Under the pieces are notes generated by a model. The model worked only from the letters and a program-made list of their open reading frames with translations. It searched no databases and was not told the origin of the DNA. DNA of 64,000 nucleotides. Source: Nitrosomonas communis. GTDB taxonomy: Bacteria; Pseudomonadota; Gammaproteobacteria; Burkholderiales; Nitrosomonadaceae. Below, one piece after another: positions 1-8,382 of the stretch (within the stretch, counting starts at the first letter, position 1; the number at the start of each line of letters is the position of its first letter). The translations under genes and the position numbers were made by a program. The stretch covers positions 1 through 64,000 of the forward strand of contig NZ_JAGFJM010000004.1 in NCBI RefSeq assembly GCF_024102715.1, written 5' to 3'.

Positions 1-601
1 AACTGCTTTCTGACGCCAGATAAATAGCTTTGTCTGCTAAGGCAGGTACAATCTGTTTGGGTGTCTGGCTGCAGAATTCTTTACTGTTACAAACGTCGAG
101 AATATGCTTTCTTTCCTGCTCACTGAGGGCTTCGCACTTTTTTGACAGCACCAGCAACACGGCTGTATCCGGAACAGATTGATCAGTGGAAAACGGCAGC
201 GCTGTCAGGGTATCAACGCCATGCTCGGGCTGAGAAAGAAAAGAATCGCTACCGTCAGGAAGACAGGAAGCAGATAAAACGTCTGGAATCTGAACTCAGA
301 CGCAAGGAAAAAGCACTGGCAGAAACAGGCCTTTACTGCGGCAATACTCACTCAGTTGTGCGCTATTCAAACCCGCTGTTTCTATGACAACCGCCAGTTT
401 ATCTTCTGCCGTCCAGTCATCTGCTTTACTGTTATCTCCCGGCACTGCGATTCCCCTGTTCCTGTATTCTTTTCTCCATTTGTACAGCGTAACATCAGAT
501 ACTCCCGTTTCTTTACACAATTGTGGAACAGATACCGCATTGGGTGGCATCATCTTTTTGATTAATGATTCCTTGTATTCTTTCGAATAGCTCTTTTGCA
601 T
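1..601 (-). pseudogene. IS3-family transposase (OrfA region) broken by an internal inversion
   Basis: Read on the minus strand from the ATG at 601, the protein starts MQKSYSKEYKESLIKKM and contains a helix-turn-helix (VPQLCKETGVSDVTLYKWRK, about residues 25-44). It reads normally to ...EYCRSKGL and then turns into a short nonsense tail. The expected continuation (LYPEQIDQWKTAALSGYQ..., a basic coiled-coil segment) lies on the opposite strand at 163-328. After that, bases 162-1 on the minus strand resume the same protein (LLVLSKKCEALSEQERK... then PKQIVPALADKAIYLA). Flipping 163-328 back restores one continuous frame across both joints, so the gene is intact apart from the inversion. As it stands it cannot make full-length OrfA. 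Confidence 0.8.
163..328 (+). other. 166-bp inverted segment inside the transposase gene
   Basis: This block is bounded by the short inverted repeat CTGT (163-166) and ACAG (325-328), within slightly longer GGCTGT and ACAGGCC ends. It encodes the transposase piece LYPEQIDQWK...ALAET on the plus strand, while the flanks encode the same protein on the minus strand. Re-inverting it gives GGC-CTG-TAT-CCG at one joint and GAA-ACA-GCC-GTG at the other, both in frame. No frameshift or stop has accumulated inside it, so the event looks recent, or it is an assembly or amplification chimera. Confidence 0.82.
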
Positions 602-666
602 CTTCTCCTCTCGCTTCGCCCTTCAAGTTTTTAGGTTTCAATTGAGGCGAAAGGTATCCTGACACA

Positions 667-782
667 TAGGGGAAGCGAAATTTCAAGGTGCTAATCTTGA
701 AGGCGCTATATTTGCAGGGGCAAAGAATCTTAATGAGGCAATTTTTGATCCAGATGTTGATATTAATTTGTTTCCACAATAA
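667..782 (+). pseudogene. Pentapeptide-repeat protein, 3' fragment cut by the IS
   Basis: From the IS edge an open frame reads KFQGANLEGAIFAGAKNLNE, then AIFDPDVDINLFPQ and a TAA stop at 780-782. It shows the five-residue periodicity (A-N-L/F-x-x) of pentapeptide-repeat right-handed helices and a typical non-repeat C-terminal tail. No start codon or 5' part is present, because the insertion sequence occupies that position. The rest of the gene may lie beyond the left end of the IS. The fragment is short, but the repeat pattern is clear. Confidence 0.68.
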
Positions 783-849
783 CCGATTATCGGAAAAACA
801 GAAAAACCTCTATATTTAGTAGCGAACTATTAATGATATGTATTTGTAG

Positions 850-873
850 CCCCCCGTGTTACTTAAACGGGGG
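850..873. terminator. GC-rich hairpin downstream of the pentapeptide fragment
   Basis: CCCCCGT at 851-857 pairs with ACGGGGG at 867-873 across a 9-nt loop. No U-run follows on either strand, so it is a weak terminator or a repeat remnant. It lies 69 bp after the stop of the pentapeptide fragment and 57 bp before the next gene. Confidence 0.4.
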
Positions 874-929
874 ATGCCAGATTATCACCGAATTAAATAC
901 AAATAACCGCGTATATCATCAGATATAAA

Positions 930-2231
930 ATGAATACAAACATGACTCTTACTTGTGAGATATGCGAGCAAGACACGGATTGTCGGATAGGGCATTCAAA
1001 TCGTAGAATACAACCGTTGAGTTTTGCTTGTCCTCACTGCGGATCTCTTATGCATATCACTCTTGACATATCGGACGCCCCTTCATCTAGTTTTCAATTT
1101 AAGAGCTGCAGTCCATCTAAAAATCAGCCCAAAAAGATATTCAATGGCACAAACCCCTTCGTAGATTTGCACTTAGATTTCCCGGTTAGGTTCGGGGAGT
1201 ACGTTATGGGATTCACCCCATTCATAATGGCCGTAAACTATCTACATGATTCAACAGATTCGGAATCTGATGCGTTCTCAAAAATGGCATTCCATTCAGA
1301 AAGATTGGAGCAACTAAACTATTTTCACGATAAAGCAGATGAAATAAAAGCGATAATTCGCTTGTATAATGGAAATAATAAACAACTATTTAAGAAGCGA
1401 GTTGGCGAATTTCTGCAACAAGACCAAGGGTTATCTTTAAAGCCTCAGGATATCAATGCAAGTCTTTATCTATTCCTCAATTTCGTATTTTTACCTTTTG
1501 TGCACTTTGGTGAAGTTAAATCATTAGTTAAGGAATACACTCAACTAATCATGAATCTTCCTAAAAAACCACTCGATGACTTTGTAGAAAACCTTATTTC
1601 ATCGAATTTTCTCAGCACTTTACAAAAGGATTGCCTAAAAATCTACCCCGAAATATACAACGCCGAAATGCCAATTCGTCCCGCGCTGTTTCTAGATTTG
1701 ACCAAAAAATACGAAAAGGAAAAGATAGCAGCACGCATTTCAACAAAAGAATTTCAATCGTACAAAGACCTTTACAAAGATATTGCAGAGGTTTTTGCTC
1801 GCCAGCTTACAATAATCGCTGGGATCAACAACATCATACATCGTAATAATAGCAATTCTTTTAAGGCTATTGACGGTGGCGCATTAAGCTCTCTAGAAAA
1901 ATTTACTTCAAAAGTCCTGTCCGATAAGTTCAAATACTTAGATGATTGTTGGTATCCAATAAACAAAGAGGTAGTCGATGTCGGTATGAGAAATGCAATC
2001 GCTCACAACAACGTTCAATACAATGAGATTTCCCAAGAAATAATCTACTATCCAAACGGCGGAAACTTACATCAAACAACAGGGAGCACAATTTATTTTC
2101 TAGATTTTATGAGAATGATTCTTGTCCTATTTCGAGAAATACATAATCTTCACCACTTAATTAAGTCTCTGTTTTATTATGAATATCTTATAAGAAATAG
2201 AACTCTAACGTCGTCTTCTACGCATCAGTAG
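930..2231 (+). CDS. Zinc-ribbon protein with a HEPN-like RNAIAH motif, function unknown
   Basis: This 433-aa protein is not one I recognise. Near the N-terminus CEIC (residues 9-12) and CPHC (34-37) form a CxxC-x21-CxxC zinc ribbon. The middle is a largely helical AT-rich region. Near the C-terminus is RNAIAH at residues 354-359, which fits the R-(N/D/H)-x3-H (Rx4H) signature of HEPN-domain ribonucleases. HEPN proteins are common in toxin-antitoxin, abortive-infection and RNA-processing systems. The motif is short and could occur by chance, so this is a suggestion only. The gene stands alone, with no antitoxin-like partner directly next to it, between IS remnants, in DNA visibly richer in A+T than the housekeeping genes. 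The ATG at 930 has no strong ribosome-binding site. Alternatives include a general cytosolic sensor protein or an uncharacterised phage-defence gene. Confidence 0.6.
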   Translation: MNTNMTLTCEICEQDTDCRIGHSNRRIQPLSFACPHCGSLMHITLDISDAPSSSFQFKSCSPSKNQPKKIFNGTNPFVDLHLDFPVRFGEYVMGFTPFIMAVNYLHDSTDSESDAFSKMAFHSERLEQLNYFHDKADEIKAIIRLYNGNNKQLFKKRVGEFLQQDQGLSLKPQDINASLYLFLNFVFLPFVHFGEVKSLVKEYTQLIMNLPKKPLDDFVENLISSNFLSTLQKDCLKIYPEIYNAEMPIRPALFLDLTKKYEKEKIAARISTKEFQSYKDLYKDIAEVFARQLTIIAGINNIIHRNNSNSFKAIDGGALSSLEKFTSKVLSDKFKYLDDCWYPINKEVVDVGMRNAIAHNNVQYNEISQEIIYYPNGGNLHQTTGSTIYFLDFMRMILVLFREIHNLHHLIKSLFYYEYLIRNRTLTSSSTHQ

Positions 2232-2615
2232 TCGATCTAATATATAAAGAAGTTTCGTCGGAATCCGCTACTTTCCGCGCATTAAGATATTCAATTGAAA
2301 CCGTGAGAAGCCAGTGCCCAGATTTATCCATATTGGTGAACCATCTATGTGTAACTCATTGTTCTATATAGCGTCTATCCGAAAACCATTTATTCCGATA
2401 AGAAACAGGGGTTACATCTAATTTAAGAAATGAAGATTTCTAAAAGATTGAAGCAGAGCGACGTTAATTAATTGAATTGCGTTGGTTTTACTCAAATTTC
2501 TAGAAATCTTCATTTTTGAAATTAGGCGCAACCTTTTGTTCTTTATTGGGTTTGAGAGTTCTCGGGCAAGCACTAATTACGACAGGATAGTTGGCAGCTT
2601 GATTCGGGTAGATCG
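2232..2615. other. Intergenic region between convergent genes, with a long palindrome
   Basis: These 384 bases separate the 3' ends of the zinc-ribbon gene and the diguanylate cyclase. I see no credible coding frame. The only clear structure is the inverted repeat listed at 2418-2525. Confidence 0.6.
2418..2525. repeat. 25-bp inverted repeat (108-bp palindromic element)
   Basis: The arm at 2418-2442 (ending GAAGATTTCTA) is the reverse complement of 2501-2525 (starting TAGAAATCTTC) at 23 of 25 positions; the inner 14 bp match perfectly. A 58-nt centre contains TTAATTAA. The position between convergent genes would suit a bidirectional terminator. The long arms and AT-rich centre would also suit a miniature inverted-repeat element. 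No target duplication is obvious. Confidence 0.55.
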
Positions 2616-3677
2616 TTAAGTCGTTGCACCGTTCGCCTCTATCGCGCCGAACACGCAGTTCCTTCCGCTCCGCTTGGCTTGATACAGACACTTGTCGGCC
2701 TTCTTCAGCAGCAGCCCGAACAAAGCGGAATCGCTTACAGGTGACGATGCTGCATTGTCAGTTAGAGTCACTACCCCGATACTGACAGTCGATGCGATTA
2801 ATTCAGTGCCACCATTGACACTGACCTGCTTCCCCTCTATAGCTTCACGCAGCCATTCAGCTAGAGCGCAGGCACTGACATAATTAGTTTGCGGCAGAAC
2901 GATGGCGAACTCCTCCCCGCCGATACGAGCCACCACATCGATACCTTTGCGAGTGCCGTTGAGACAAACATCGGCTACTGCACAAATTACCCGATCACCG
3001 ATAGGATGCCCCCAGGTATCATTCACTCGTTTAAAAAAATCGATATCTAGAACGAGCAGTGAAAGTGGATGTCTGAAACGCTTAGCACGCTTGCATTCAT
3101 TCGCACCTACTTCCATCAATTTGCGGCGGTTCGCCAGGCCAGTCAGTGAATCAGTCACCGCCAGTAATTGCAGGGAGGCATTCATGCTTTCCAATAACGC
3201 ATTTTGTTTGGCAAGCTTGCGATTGATTTGTTCGATTTCATTTTCCCTGCGTTTGCGATCATCTATATTGAATGTGATGCCGATAAACCGTTTGCCATGG
3301 TCGCTGCCGCCGACCGTCATGATCTTGCCATAACTGGCATACCAGATCCATCTACCACTCCTGGAACGCAATCTGAATTCGCAACGATATTGTGCAGTAA
3401 CGCCGGAAAAATGGTTCTTAACGGCCGATTTGAGTATTGGCACATCATCCGGATGAACAATCGAGTAAATATCATTGATATCATTACTTACCTCTTGCGC
3501 GCTGTAGCCAAGCTCCACTAACGTCTTCTTCGCCATGTGCATGACATCACCATTTACCAGATCATTCTCCCAAAGATCCAATCCGGCAGCTTCCAATGCC
3601 AATTCCAATCGTTCTTTATTGACGTTCTCTTCGGCCATGGTCTGATCAATCGCGAAGTATCGCACCAGCATAACCAA
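2616..3677 (-). CDS. PAS-GGDEF diguanylate cyclase
   Basis: The product likely makes cyclic di-GMP from two GTP. An N-terminal PAS/PAC domain (about residues 20-140, with YRCEFRLRSRSGRWIWYASY) is followed by a short coiled linker (about 143-170) and a GGDEF domain from about 173 (TDSLTGLANRRKL). The active-site GGEEF is at residues 253-257 and DIDFFKRVND at 211-220. The allosteric inhibition site (RxxD, five residues before GGEEF) reads KGID, so product feedback is probably lost or weak. No membrane segment is seen, so the protein should be cytoplasmic. The start is uncertain: the frame opens with TTG at 3677, with ATG codons at 3671 and at residue 14. An in-frame stop lies a short way upstream, so a long N-terminal sensor is not missing by annotation error. 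Confidence 0.88.
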   Translation of the reverse strand: MVMLVRYFAIDQTMAEENVNKERLELALEAAGLDLWENDLVNGDVMHMAKKTLVELGYSAQEVSNDINDIYSIVHPDDVPILKSAVKNHFSGVTAQYRCEFRLRSRSGRWIWYASYGKIMTVGGSDHGKRFIGITFNIDDRKRRENEIEQINRKLAKQNALLESMNASLQLLAVTDSLTGLANRRKLMEVGANECKRAKRFRHPLSLLVLDIDFFKRVNDTWGHPIGDRVICAVADVCLNGTRKGIDVVARIGGEEFAIVLPQTNYVSACALAEWLREAIEGKQVSVNGGTELIASTVSIGVVTLTDNAASSPVSDSALFGLLLKKADKCLYQAKRSGRNCVFGAIEANGATT

Positions 3678-4043
3678 TGTTACACAACTGGTTGGTAAAT
3701 GATTCGGCTACGGCTACAGCTGCAGTATCGTAGCACAAGGGCGCAATGATCAGTGTTGCCATCCTGATAAGCAGCCATTATCTCTCCCTTATTCAATCTG
3801 GATTACACCATGATGCTGCTCCTTTCCAAGGAGGGCACTGGCTCAGCCATACTACGTTCTATGCTAGGAAAGATGATGTGTGTTTTCTCACAAACTGATA
3901 ATAAAATAATATGCTAGCCCAGCAATACCATGCCCCATAAGGTGGTCATTTTAATCATCATCCTACTTCGCCCTGTGTGACTGATATGAATAAAATGCCT
4001 CTACAGTATAGCAAAGCTCAAATAAATTGATTGCAATCCATAG
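3678..4043. other. Intergenic region upstream of the diguanylate cyclase
   Basis: These 366 bases contain no convincing gene. A small perfect hairpin, CTCCTT-TCC-AAGGAG, lies at 3819-3833. The right part probably includes the terminal region of the IS630 remnant that starts coding at 4044, but I could not define its end. Confidence 0.4.
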
Positions 4044-4512
4044 ATGACTTATCCATCATCATTTCGCTGCAAAGTTTTGTCTGTTCGTAAGAAGGAAGGA
4101 CTTACCATTGCGCAGGCGGCACGTTTTTGTGTGGAAATTGCCAGCGTGACGCACTGGGTGAAGAATCCCAATCCCAAGCAGACCCGTAATAAACCGGCGA
4201 CGAAGATCGACATGAAGGTGTAAGCGAAAAAGGTATCGGCCACGCGCTGCGGCGTATGAAGCTCAAAACCGCGTCATCGTCTATATTGACGAGAGTGGTT
4301 TTGCGCACGATATGCCACGAACACATGGGTATACACCCATTGGCAAGCGGTGTCACAGTGTGTGTAATTGGCATGCCAGAGGCCGCGTCAATGTGATCGG
4401 CGCGTTTATCGGCGAATGTCTTCTGACGGTGGGATTGTTCAAAAGCAAATCAGAAAACAACAAAACCAAACCGTTGAGCATCTCTTTAAAATTGAATCAT
4501 TTTATGTGACGT
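4044..4512 (+). pseudogene. IS630-family transposase, decayed remnant
   Basis: Three pieces of one IS630-type transposase survive in different frames. The first (4044 to about 4223) is the N-terminal helix-turn-helix, with KEGLTIAQAARFCVEIASVT and NPNPKQTRNKPATKIDM. The second (from about 4275) carries the DDE-core motif YIDESGFAHDMPRTHGYTP and continues to INVIGAFIGECLLTVGLF-like sequence. The third is the C-terminus, QKQIRKQQNQTVEHLFKIES, ending with TAG at about 4512. Frameshifts and at least two internal deletions separate them, including loss of most of the catalytic domain, so the element cannot transpose by itself. Its 3' end lies only 30 bp before the MipA fragment. Confidence 0.78.
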
Positions 4513-4542
4513 AGGCTATAACCTGTACCGTCAGCTAACTGT

Positions 4543-4824
4543 ATGAAATCTGCGATCGCCTTTTTGATCATCTTGCTGATGACGGAAGTGGCATTCGTGG
4601 AGGAAGATTCCGGCTACTGGGAACCGGGTGCGGGCATTTCCTATCTGCAATCGCCCTATTATCTCGGTTCCGACGAGTCGAAAAACTATGTGCTGCTGTT
4701 TCCCCATATCCTAGTTCATAGCGAAAAATTTTCAGTAGAAGGCAGTAGCGTGCACTGGCATGTCCTGTCCACCGATCGTTTCGAGTTCGATCAGGATGAC
4801 CGTATCACACGGTCAGGCCTTTAA
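4543..4824 (+). pseudogene. MipA/OmpV-family outer-membrane protein, truncated N-terminal fragment
   Basis: The 93-aa frame begins with a signal peptide (MKSAIAFLIILLMTEVAF) and continues with the family's typical start, YWEPGAGISYLQSPYYLGSD then ESKNYVLLFPHILVHSE. Full MipA/OmpV proteins (scaffold proteins for murein-synthesising enzymes, forming an outer-membrane barrel) are about 250 aa. Here the frame ends after about 90 residues in a GC-rich hairpin, so most of the barrel is missing. No good ribosome-binding site is visible, because the IS630 scar ends 30 bp upstream and may have removed the promoter. Confidence 0.68.
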
Positions 4825-4851
4825 TAATCCCCCGGCAAAGCCGGGGGATTA
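4825..4851. terminator. Strong GC-rich hairpin, likely terminator or repeat unit
   Basis: TAATCCCCCGGC and GCCGGGGGATTA form a perfect 12-bp stem around an AAA loop. It lies right at the end of the truncated MipA frame and 91 bp after the stop of the opposing addA gene, so it could end transcription from both sides. Its 3' half (16 bp, 4835-4850) recurs exactly at 37780-37795. Confidence 0.6.
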
Positions 4852-4941
4852 CCTCGTTTATTTAACCCACAGCGAATTACAAAATGCTTGACACAAATCA
4901 TAGAATCTCAAGGCGAACGGGTGCGGGAGCGAGCAAGGGGT

Positions 4942-7900
4942 TTACTCTGCTGTATATGACCACTCTCGCCATCCTCCTAGCATAGGGAAATACAGGCCGA
5001 GCCGAATGGGTCGTTGTTCCATTTGTTGCATCAGATCAGCATAGCGTTCCAGTTGGGCGCGATAGCGTGTCTGCTCGCTATCGAGGAAGATTTCGATATC
5101 CCCCCCCATATGGCTGCCAGTTTTGTAATCAATGATCCAGCGTGTTCCCGTTGCATCGACAAAGGTTCTGTCCATGACGATATGGTCGGGCCCATCCTTG
5201 CGCATGCCGCTTACCGCCCATTCACAGCGCGCCTCGGCATGCTGCCCGCTCAGTATCCAGCGACCCCTTTCATCCTGCCACAAAGTCTTGAGCGCAGCGG
5301 ATAGTTGCGCTCGTGCCTGATTGAAATGAGCCTGGGTCACGCCTGTTTGTATCAGCAATGCCTGGCCTACCTGCTCCAAATAGGCCAGGTCCTGCGATGC
5401 AAGCTGTTCGATACCGCTTCTGCCGATATATTGCAGCAGTCGGTGCATCACTGTGCCGACTTGCCGGGCAGTTTCCCCCGCCCAGTCGAATTCGATTGAT
5501 TCTTCCGCAATGCGGCGAGCAGGCGCGATGGTTACCTTGACAGCTTCAGGCGACGGAGGTGCAGTCCAGTCTGTCGTCAGGCGAAGCCGTTTCAACGCAA
5601 GTAGCGGTAGCGGCTGGGTAGTCACTTGTGCCGGAGGGTGGTCTGCTGTTTCCCCATTTTGGCTATGCGCATTCAGCAAAGCCTGGAAATGTGCTTTTGT
5701 CACCGGCCATAACCGCGCCAGCAGGGAATTGGCCGGAGGTGCCTTGATTTCTGTATTGTCGGTCAGGTCGGGCTGATTCACATGCCCGAACAGATGCAGT
5801 TGCTGTTTGGCGCGCGTGGCCGCCACGTACAACAAACGGCCATCTTCCAGATAGCCTTTTTCTTTGTCCAGTTGCCGCAGGTAGATCGTAATCGGATTGG
5901 CATCATCGCCCACCGCACTGATCGGTGCGAGCAGCAGTGCTGGCTGACCTGATTTAAATTGATGTTTCATCCAGTACAGCAGTCTGGCTTCATCATTCTT
6001 GCCGCTGCGGCCAAGCCCCGGCAAAATCACTGTGTCAAATTCCAGCCCTTTTGCCTTGTGCATGGTCATGAGCTGCAGCGAGCCATCAGCCATCACATCC
6101 GGCAAGGCATAGAGTTGCCCGACATGCTCATTGAGTGTCTGGATATCCGGTAACTGACCTGCTTCGGACAGCTCCTGCAGCAACTGAAAATAAACTTCGG
6201 CATCGTCCAGATCGGTGACATCGGTCACGCAGGCCGGCCCACCCAGTGTAATCCAGGTGCCTTCCACATTCCGGCGCAGCGAGCGCCTGGCCTGCTGGCT
6301 GATCGCGCTTTCCAGTAGCGGCAGTACGCGGGCAAGCCGCTGCTGGCCATCTGCACTGAGTTGCGCAAGGCGGGGCGATTGCCGCAGCAGATCGATGATC
6401 GTTTGATCAAAGTCTCCGCCCGCCAGAGTATGCAGATCCTGCAAAGTCAGTCCGCACCATGGTGCACGCAACAGCGCCAGCCAGGCAATACGATCGCCAT
6501 GATGCAGCAGAGCGCGCGTGAGCGCGAGCAAATCCTGAATCACGGGACGATGTGTCAGTTGCTCGATTTCAACTGCCTGGAAACGCTGCCCTGCCTGCTT
6601 CAGTTGCGCGATGATTTCCAGCAGATGAGTGCGGCTGCGTACCAGGATGGCAATGGCGCCATGCGGCTGCGCAATTTTAGCCTGCTGCACGATGGCCACG
6701 ATCTGTTCTGCTTCCGCCTGATCATTACGTTGCAGCGAGGGATAAACAGTAACCGCTTTACTACTGGTGTTGGCATGAAAAGCGATTGATGGCGCATAGG
6801 ACACAGCGCCTGCTGTCATTTCATCCTGCGCTGGCAAAATTGCGGGAAAATGCTGATTGATCCAGTCGACGATGCCTTGCTGGGAGCGGAAGTTGACCGA
6901 CAAACGCAGGAATTCCAGCGGCACCTGACCAAATGAGCCACGGTCACGGATTTCGAGAAATAACCCGACCTCGGCCTGGCGGAAACGGTAAATCGACTGC
7001 ATCGGATCGCCCACCAGAAAAAGTGTGCGCCCATCGTCTGCCTGCCAGCCAGCAGTCAAGCGTGCCAGCAGTGCTGCTTGGTTAAACGAAGTATCCTGAA
7101 ACTCATCCACCAGCAGATGCTGGATGCGGTAATCCAGCGCCAGCGCCAGATCAGTCGGCGCATCGGGCTCGCCCAGCGCCTGGATTGCGGCCAGCGTCAG
7201 CGCTGGAAAATCAACTTGTCCCATTTGCAAAAAAGTGACTGCCAGATTGCCTGCCGCCAGTCTGAGCAACTTGAATAATGCCTGCAGCGTCTCCCATTCC
7301 TGCTGGGCATATTGATGCGGAGGGAGTTTCCGTATCTGGGCCAGTTGCTGAATGAATGCATTTTCCGGGGCCAGTGCTTGCAGCAAAGCTTCCATGCGCT
7401 GCTTCATGTCGCGATAGGACGCCTGCTCTTCCCGGTTTTTTGTCTGCGTTGGCGAAGGAAAACCTTCATTTTTGGTTACTTTCTTGCGTAATTCTCCTTT
7501 ACTCGTCAGCAGCAAGGCGGCCAGTCCCTCCCATTGCGGGCGATCGGCGATTTGCCCGCCCGGCACATCCTGCAGCGTCTGGCAATAGGCGATGACAGCA
7601 GCGCTTGTTTCCGGCTGGCTTGCTGCAAATCTTGCCAGAGCGACAATTTCAGAACAGCAACCTGCAGGAACTTGGTCAGCCAGTGTTTGTAAAGCGTCTG
7701 TTATCAATTCAGTCAGTGCAGCTTCCAGCTTGTCGCGCATGAGCACTGCATGATTGGGATCAGCAAGAAAAGGAAGCCACTGATCGCGGCGCGCGAGCAT
7801 GCTGGCAATCAGTTGCTGCAACTTGTCCAACTGGTTATCCAGATGCTCGATCAGATGGGCAATGGCATCCGACCACTCGCCATCCGATTCCACTGCTTCG

Positions 7901-8382
7901 ATCGTCTGCCTGGCTGCTTGCTGATAAAGTTCGGTTGCATCTGCTGCAATCGCTGGTAGCGCACCTAACCTGGCCAGGATGGGCATCTGACTGACCAGTC
8001 TGGCACACAGCGAATCGATCGTCTGGATGCGCAAGCGCGCGGGATTCTCCAGCAATTGCCAGTTTTTACTCTGATCGCGTGCCAGTACACGCTGCGCGAG
8101 CTGCCAGGTATGAAGTGCGTATGATTCTTGCGGCATGGGAGCATGCTGGGCATCTGTTAGCGCCTGCAGAATCCGCTGGCGCATTTCAGCCGCTGCCTTG
8201 CGGGTAAAAGTGATCGCCACGATCTCCTCGGGTGCATCAACGATTGTCAGCAGCACCAGAAACCGCTGGGTCAGCAAGCCGGTTTTGCCTGAACCAGCGG
8301 GCGCCTGCACGATGAACGAATGCTGTGGATCAAGCGCCCGCAGCCGTTCAGCCTGATCGGCCACCTCTGATCGTGCCGTCAT
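4942..8382 (-). CDS. addA: AddA-like UvrD-family helicase-nuclease
   Basis: The 1146-aa protein is the ATP-driven helicase and nuclease subunit of an AddAB-type double-strand-break repair complex. Walker A (APAGSGKT) is at residues 27-34, the Walker B/motif II VDEFQDT at 425-431, motif III GDPMQSIYRFR at 458-468, motif V MHKAKGLEFD at 774-783, and motif VI LLYVAATRAK at 850-859. A RecB-type nuclease domain is at the C-terminus, with H980, D1071 and the IIDYKTG motif (D1085, K1087). The gene follows addB with a 4-base ATGA overlap, so the two are translationally coupled. The family replaces RecBCD in many beta- and alphaproteobacteria: it resects ends and loads RecA. All catalytic motifs look intact. 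Confidence 0.93.
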   Translation of the reverse strand: MTARSEVADQAERLRALDPQHSFIVQAPAGSGKTGLLTQRFLVLLTIVDAPEEIVAITFTRKAAAEMRQRILQALTDAQHAPMPQESYALHTWQLAQRVLARDQSKNWQLLENPARLRIQTIDSLCARLVSQMPILARLGALPAIAADATELYQQAARQTIEAVESDGEWSDAIAHLIEHLDNQLDKLQQLIASMLARRDQWLPFLADPNHAVLMRDKLEAALTELITDALQTLADQVPAGCCSEIVALARFAASQPETSAAVIAYCQTLQDVPGGQIADRPQWEGLAALLLTSKGELRKKVTKNEGFPSPTQTKNREEQASYRDMKQRMEALLQALAPENAFIQQLAQIRKLPPHQYAQQEWETLQALFKLLRLAAGNLAVTFLQMGQVDFPALTLAAIQALGEPDAPTDLALALDYRIQHLLVDEFQDTSFNQAALLARLTAGWQADDGRTLFLVGDPMQSIYRFRQAEVGLFLEIRDRGSFGQVPLEFLRLSVNFRSQQGIVDWINQHFPAILPAQDEMTAGAVSYAPSIAFHANTSSKAVTVYPSLQRNDQAEAEQIVAIVQQAKIAQPHGAIAILVRSRTHLLEIIAQLKQAGQRFQAVEIEQLTHRPVIQDLLALTRALLHHGDRIAWLALLRAPWCGLTLQDLHTLAGGDFDQTIIDLLRQSPRLAQLSADGQQRLARVLPLLESAISQQARRSLRRNVEGTWITLGGPACVTDVTDLDDAEVYFQLLQELSEAGQLPDIQTLNEHVGQLYALPDVMADGSLQLMTMHKAKGLEFDTVILPGLGRSGKNDEARLLYWMKHQFKSGQPALLLAPISAVGDDANPITIYLRQLDKEKGYLEDGRLLYVAATRAKQQLHLFGHVNQPDLTDNTEIKAPPANSLLARLWPVTKAHFQALLNAHSQNGETADHPPAQVTTQPLPLLALKRLRLTTDWTAPPSPEAVKVTIAPARRIAEESIEFDWAGETARQVGTVMHRLLQYIGRSGIEQLASQDLAYLEQVGQALLIQTGVTQAHFNQARAQLSAALKTLWQDERGRWILSGQHAEARCEWAVSGMRKDGPDHIVMDRTFVDATGTRWIIDYKTGSHMGGDIEIFLDSEQTRYRAQLERYADLMQQMEQRPIRLGLYFPMLGGWREWSYTAE

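Larger units (their letters stand above)
1..666 (-). mobile_element. IS3-family insertion sequence, partial (continues off the left edge)
   Basis: The block carries the first part of an IS3-type transposase on the minus strand. Its outer end is probably at 666, where the minus strand starts TGTGTCAGGATACC, a TG-starting terminus of the kind IS3-family elements have. Directly to the right of 666 a pentapeptide-repeat reading frame begins in mid-protein, which supports this as the insertion boundary. The left end and most of the catalytic region are outside the window. The element is internally rearranged (see 163-328). The family assignment rests on the OrfA-type helix-turn-helix protein; the exact group is not determined. 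Confidence 0.72.

Noticed and set aside
6215-6800. Long antisense open frames across addA and addB
   Set aside because: They are in the GC-rich third-position shadow of the helicase genes and carry no known motif.
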